From NCBI GenBank assembly GCA_963082875.1, contig OY720102.1:1488001-1552000 (forward strand): DNA of 64,000 nucleotides, in the 5' to 3' direction. A model generated the notes under the pieces. That model did no database searches and had not been told where the DNA came from. It was given only the letters and a program-made list of their open reading frames with translations. Source of the stretch: Corella eumyota (taxonomy: Eukaryota > Chordata > Ascidiacea > Phlebobranchia > Corellidae). Positions 60,287 to 64,000 of this stretch are shown piece after piece (positions within the stretch are counted from its first letter, which is position 1; the number at the start of each line of letters is the position of its first letter). The translations under genes and the position numbers were made by a program.

Positions 60287-62016
60287 TATATATTTTAGTA
60301 TTTACAAATTTGGTAAAATTAAAAAAATAAAAAGTTGCGTCTAGAAAACAAATAAAATGCTCATATAAAAACAAATATCTTTAAAATTGATGACAAAGCT
60401 AAGCTTAAGTATGCTTAATAGTTATTTAACCAAGTTACTTTAACTAGGCGTATTTTTTTAACTCTCAATTTAATAAAATTTGTTAAACGTAACTTCCAAA
60501 TTTTTTTTTCAATTTTGCTAAGCGCTGTTTCTTTATTTTACATATAACTAACAGACTAAACACGTTTAGCTTCAATACATAACTTAACATGAAGACTTTA
60601 CAATTGTTGTTAATGTAAAATTACGTTTTAAATCCATTTCCTTAGTAAACAAATCGTTTAAAACTAATTTAATTTTGCTAACATTCATCGCGTTGTCGTT
60701 CGTTGGACACGTCCACGAAACATGCGAAACGTAAACATGGCTGCGGCGAGACTAATAAATTAATATATTTTTTAAATTTCAATTACGATTTAGAATTAAA
60801 AAACATAAAGTATCAATTAAATAAAAATGTAGTTATATTATAAAAGACAACTTATTACATAATATATAAAATTAGGCACGTTTCGTTATATAAAATTTTT
60901 TATTTTATTTTATCCTCAATGCGAAAAAACTTTCTGACTCTTGGTTTTAAAATTTGTTTTAATTAATAAAATACCTTGGTAAACTTTAGTTAATATCCTT
61001 GTTATCACAAAAGTGTGTTTTTAGTTTATATTTGCAGAAGCAAAAATACAAAACATTAATAATTTAAGGTTAATTTAAGACAAAATTGCAACATAAAACA
61101 TTGAAACATTTTACACAAAATGCACCCAAAATAACAAAAATCCAACTATAATTCGGAAAACTGAAGCCCCAAGTGTCTAACAATTTAAAAATAAACGCTA
61201 AACCACACAATTTTATATATAAATTCAAAAAAAGCTTACTGTAGAAATAAGGTGAATTTTAATGAAAATAAATTTAGTTTAACAATCTTTTCATCCAAAA
61301 TTGTGTAAAGCTTGTCACAGTGTTTCAAACGAAAATCAAGCATCATTAATTATTCGCAGTTGTCAGTTAAAATATTATTTGTTTATGTTAATTGCAGGGT
61401 TATTAATTAAAATTAAAACAAATACCTTAGCCTAACCTAAGGAAAACAACAATTTTTTGATGTAAATTCCAGAAGCAATTACACCTTTATAATAAAGCCC
61501 ATATTATAACTTAAATATAAATAACAAAATTAAAAGTAAGTTAAAGATATTTAAAACAATATTAAAACAAAAAAATGGCTTTTTTTGCAATAATTTCTAT
61601 TGAAACTTAATGTCGTTTAACTCTAGTTTTAAATACACAATTAACAAAGTTTAAAGATACAAATAAGCCTTTCTATTTAACCCATCTAAAAGCACAACAA
61701 TAGTTTTTGAGACACAATGAACAATAAATAAATATAACACTACATTTTATGTTTTTTTAACCACTAAAGATATGTTAGTTTATAATCTGTACTATAGACT
61801 GCCCTAGCATAGCATCAAACAACATCAGTGTTAGTTTACTGGTACTTTTTTAAACATTTTGTAATAACTGTTGTTGAAAACCGTTGTGATAAAATTTTAA
61901 TAAACCACTTCATTAGTTATAGGCTACCAGTGTACCTAACTTATATGTATATATACACTTACGACAGGCTTGTATTATATAGTTGTATATTAATAGTCCC
62001 AACTATTAACTTAATA
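60287..62016. other. Spacer upstream of TMED2
   Basis: No gene seen. The best promoter candidate is the GC-richer patch at 60685-60755, which has GTTGGACACGTCCACG (an imperfect palindrome with CACGTC) and AACATGGCTGCGGC, resembling the YY1 initiator site. The short plus-strand frame starting in it has only 8 codons. The rest is AT-rich and includes the 3' UTR of the rabaptin-like gene. Confidence 0.5.
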
Positions 62017-64000
62017 TTAAGGTTTAACCTTATTAGAAGTAGAAGGTGAATTAGTTTGTTTATTAAATGTTTCTGATGTGTTATTATTATGGTTGGCTTC
62101 CTGCTTTGCTTCCTCTTTTTGGCGAATTTCTTCCAATTTCATCTAAAAATCAAAAATTTGTTCGTTAAAGAGGGTCCTCTATACATAGTGCCATTTTTTA
62201 ACATTGGCCATTTTAAAATACATTAATATATGAATTTTAAAGCATGTATAAAGAAAAATTAAGTTAGTATTATAATATGACACCATATTGCAGTTGCATG
62301 ACATTACAAATTAAAAGCTGTATGCATAATTAAATCAAATTAATTTAATTTATATTAATTTAGGTTCAGTTTTGTAGGAAAATACACCAAGAATTGTAAT
62401 TGGCAAATTGGTTGGGGCAAGCAAAAGAGTAATAAACAATCATAAGGCACAGTAAAGTATCTAATGTATATAATTAACGTATTAATTTTTTGTACAATCA
62501 CATAATCAATTTTATTTAAATTAATATCGGTAGTACTCAAATCAATTCAAGTACATAATTAAGTTTTAAAATTGTTTACACTGAACAACTTACCTGTAAC
62601 GATTGTGATAACCTCACAAAATCACGTTGGACCTGTTCACTTGTTTCCAAAGACTCTTGCAGGGAATAAACCTGGTTCTTACAGACTGACAACTTTTTTT
62701 CAAGTTCTTCCTGATAAGAGAACAAGCAAATTATTCACCATGCAAAGAAGATATATAAATGATAATATATATAAGCATAAACGTAATGTTCTATTTAAAG
62801 TGCCACATGCTAGCTTCTTATATATAAATATATACAGTAAAGTGTAAGCATGATAAGCATATAGTAATTGCCTGAATTTTAATGTTTACATGCATTATAT
62901 GATAAAGCAATAACATCATGGGCTTAGAGACAATTGTAAAGGCAAAGGCTTCATGCTTATGTTATGACGAAATAACAAAAACAGGTAATTGAACAGTTAT
63001 AATAGTATCGATATCATGATAATATAGTTAAGGGCTTAGTCTTAGCCTTAAAGTTAAACAAAAGTTTTAAGGTTGCACAGTCACTTAAAATCTAAACAAT
63101 TTTAGACCATAGCTGCAAGTAAGTGCCATAGTATACACTCTTAAAATAAAGTAACCTAAGACTTAAGGTAAAACTATGTTAAATATACACATAAATCCAA
63201 TACAACAAACATAACATAGTACCCACTTTTATTTTTGTTTCTTGCAATAACTTTTCTTTTAATCCCGATATTATTTCTTTTGACTTTGATCTGATTGAGT
63301 TTAACGAAAGATGATCTTTCTCCATTTGTTCCTGTTTAATAATTTAAGTTAATATAAAGCAATTTTATTGAATTTAATCTAGGATGCAAAAAAGTAAGAA
63401 ACCTAAGTCAATCCTACCAGCAAAAAACATGGGAAAAGATCTAGATAATATTTATTTTTATTGTCTTTTTAAGTGAAACACTAGCAAAATATGTTCGAAA
63501 AATGCAAGTTTAGTCATAGTTACATCCCCCATGTGGAGATACCTAATGTCATAACCTTTTTTTTACAAAAATTTGGAACATTTATTTACAACAAAATAAC
63601 TCACCTGGAGATCATTTTTATCGGCTAAAACCTTCTCAAGTCGATGTTGCGTTGCTTGCAACTGACTTAAACTATTCCTCGCTTCATCTAATTCAACATT
63701 TAAACTTTCTTCAATCTTTTCTTTGGCTGTCTAAAATAGTTTAAATAAAAATAAAATATTTAATGCTCAGATAGAAAAGTTTTAAAGAACCATTTAAATG
63801 CTTGTGTATAGAAAGCAAAAATTTTAACAAAATAAAAAAAAATATAAAAGAAAAAATGACAGCATTTGTTTTTATTAAATGTTATTAACTGTTAGTGCAA
63901 AAAATCAATTTTTAAAATATATTTTGTGCCCAAATTTACTAGTTTAAATAGATGCACTGTTATTGCAAATATTACAAAATACACTTAAAATTAAACCTTG
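62017..64000 (-). CDS. Rabaptin-like Rab effector, 3' end only
   Basis: Exons seen, 5' to 3': 63997-64000 (edge), 63730-63605, 63331-63227, 62710-62594, 62142-62017. The translation is coiled coil almost throughout: TAKEKIEESLNVELDEAR, LEKVLADKNDLQ, EQMEKDHLSLNSIRSKS, then EELEKKLSVCKNQ, EQVQRDFVRLSQSLQ and MKLEEIRQ, ending TSNKVKP-stop. The VQRDFVRLSQ-LQ--LE-IRQ stretch matches the C-terminal Rab5-binding coiled coil of rabaptins (RABEP1/2) as I remember it. Rabaptins bind Rab5 and the exchange factor Rabex-5 on early endosomes. The vertebrate region after IRQ is replaced by a low-complexity Asn/Ser/Thr tail. The 63227 exon uses a GTGGGT donor. The 5' part lies outside the window. Confidence 0.7.

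Overview
The window is AT-rich invertebrate DNA with short introns, mostly of 60 to 1,700 bases and with GT-AG borders. The genes are animal genes: two SERCA calcium pumps, AASDHPPT, SCYL1, GLOD4, TMED2 and a rabaptin-like gene. Compact introns, abundant satellite and an animal gene set suggest a small deuterostome genome, most likely an ascidian tunicate. That is an inference from style, since no single feature proves it. I see no viral or LTR-type element.

Layout: (1) 1-16,585 is one tandem satellite with long (about 312 bp) and short (about 186 bp) repeat units. Nearly every unit carries a CACGTG E-box followed 10 bases later by a CCAAT box. (2) 16,586-18,238 is a related but diverged second satellite with poly-C tracts. 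(3) 18,239-22,000 is mostly non-coding, with a tRNA-like relic, a GNAT acetyltransferase-like gene that changes frame, a decayed tandem copy of it and a Lys-Pro repeat relic. (4) 22,000-26,350 is non-coding and contains a degenerate tandem array with eleven exact CRE palindromes (TGACGTCA) in 2 kb. (5) 26,352-27,027 holds SERCA exon relics. (6) 28,566-33,570 is SERCA copy A and 35,876-50,320 is SERCA copy B, head to tail on the minus strand. (7) 51,640-55,372 holds intronless AASDHPPT and SCYL1 genes, also on the minus strand. (8) 56,032-58,206 is GLOD4 on the plus strand, divergent from SCYL1 and convergent with TMED2 (58,876-60,286, minus). (9) 62,017 to the window edge is the 3' end of a rabaptin-like coiled-coil gene on the minus strand.

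The most interesting biology is the SERCA pair. Both copies keep every catalytic and calcium-binding motif that I checked, but they differ where SERCA isoforms are tuned. Copy A ends in an in-frame hydrophobic tail that resembles the eleventh membrane helix of SERCA2b. Copy B ends in a charged tail finishing KKKQ, has a mutually exclusive exon pair for TM7, an 18-base microexon behind a GC-AG intron, and one more intron that A lacks. Several genes (SERCA, SCYL1, TMED2 and probably rabaptin) work in ER calcium handling or membrane traffic, but nothing in the sequence shows that they are co-regulated.
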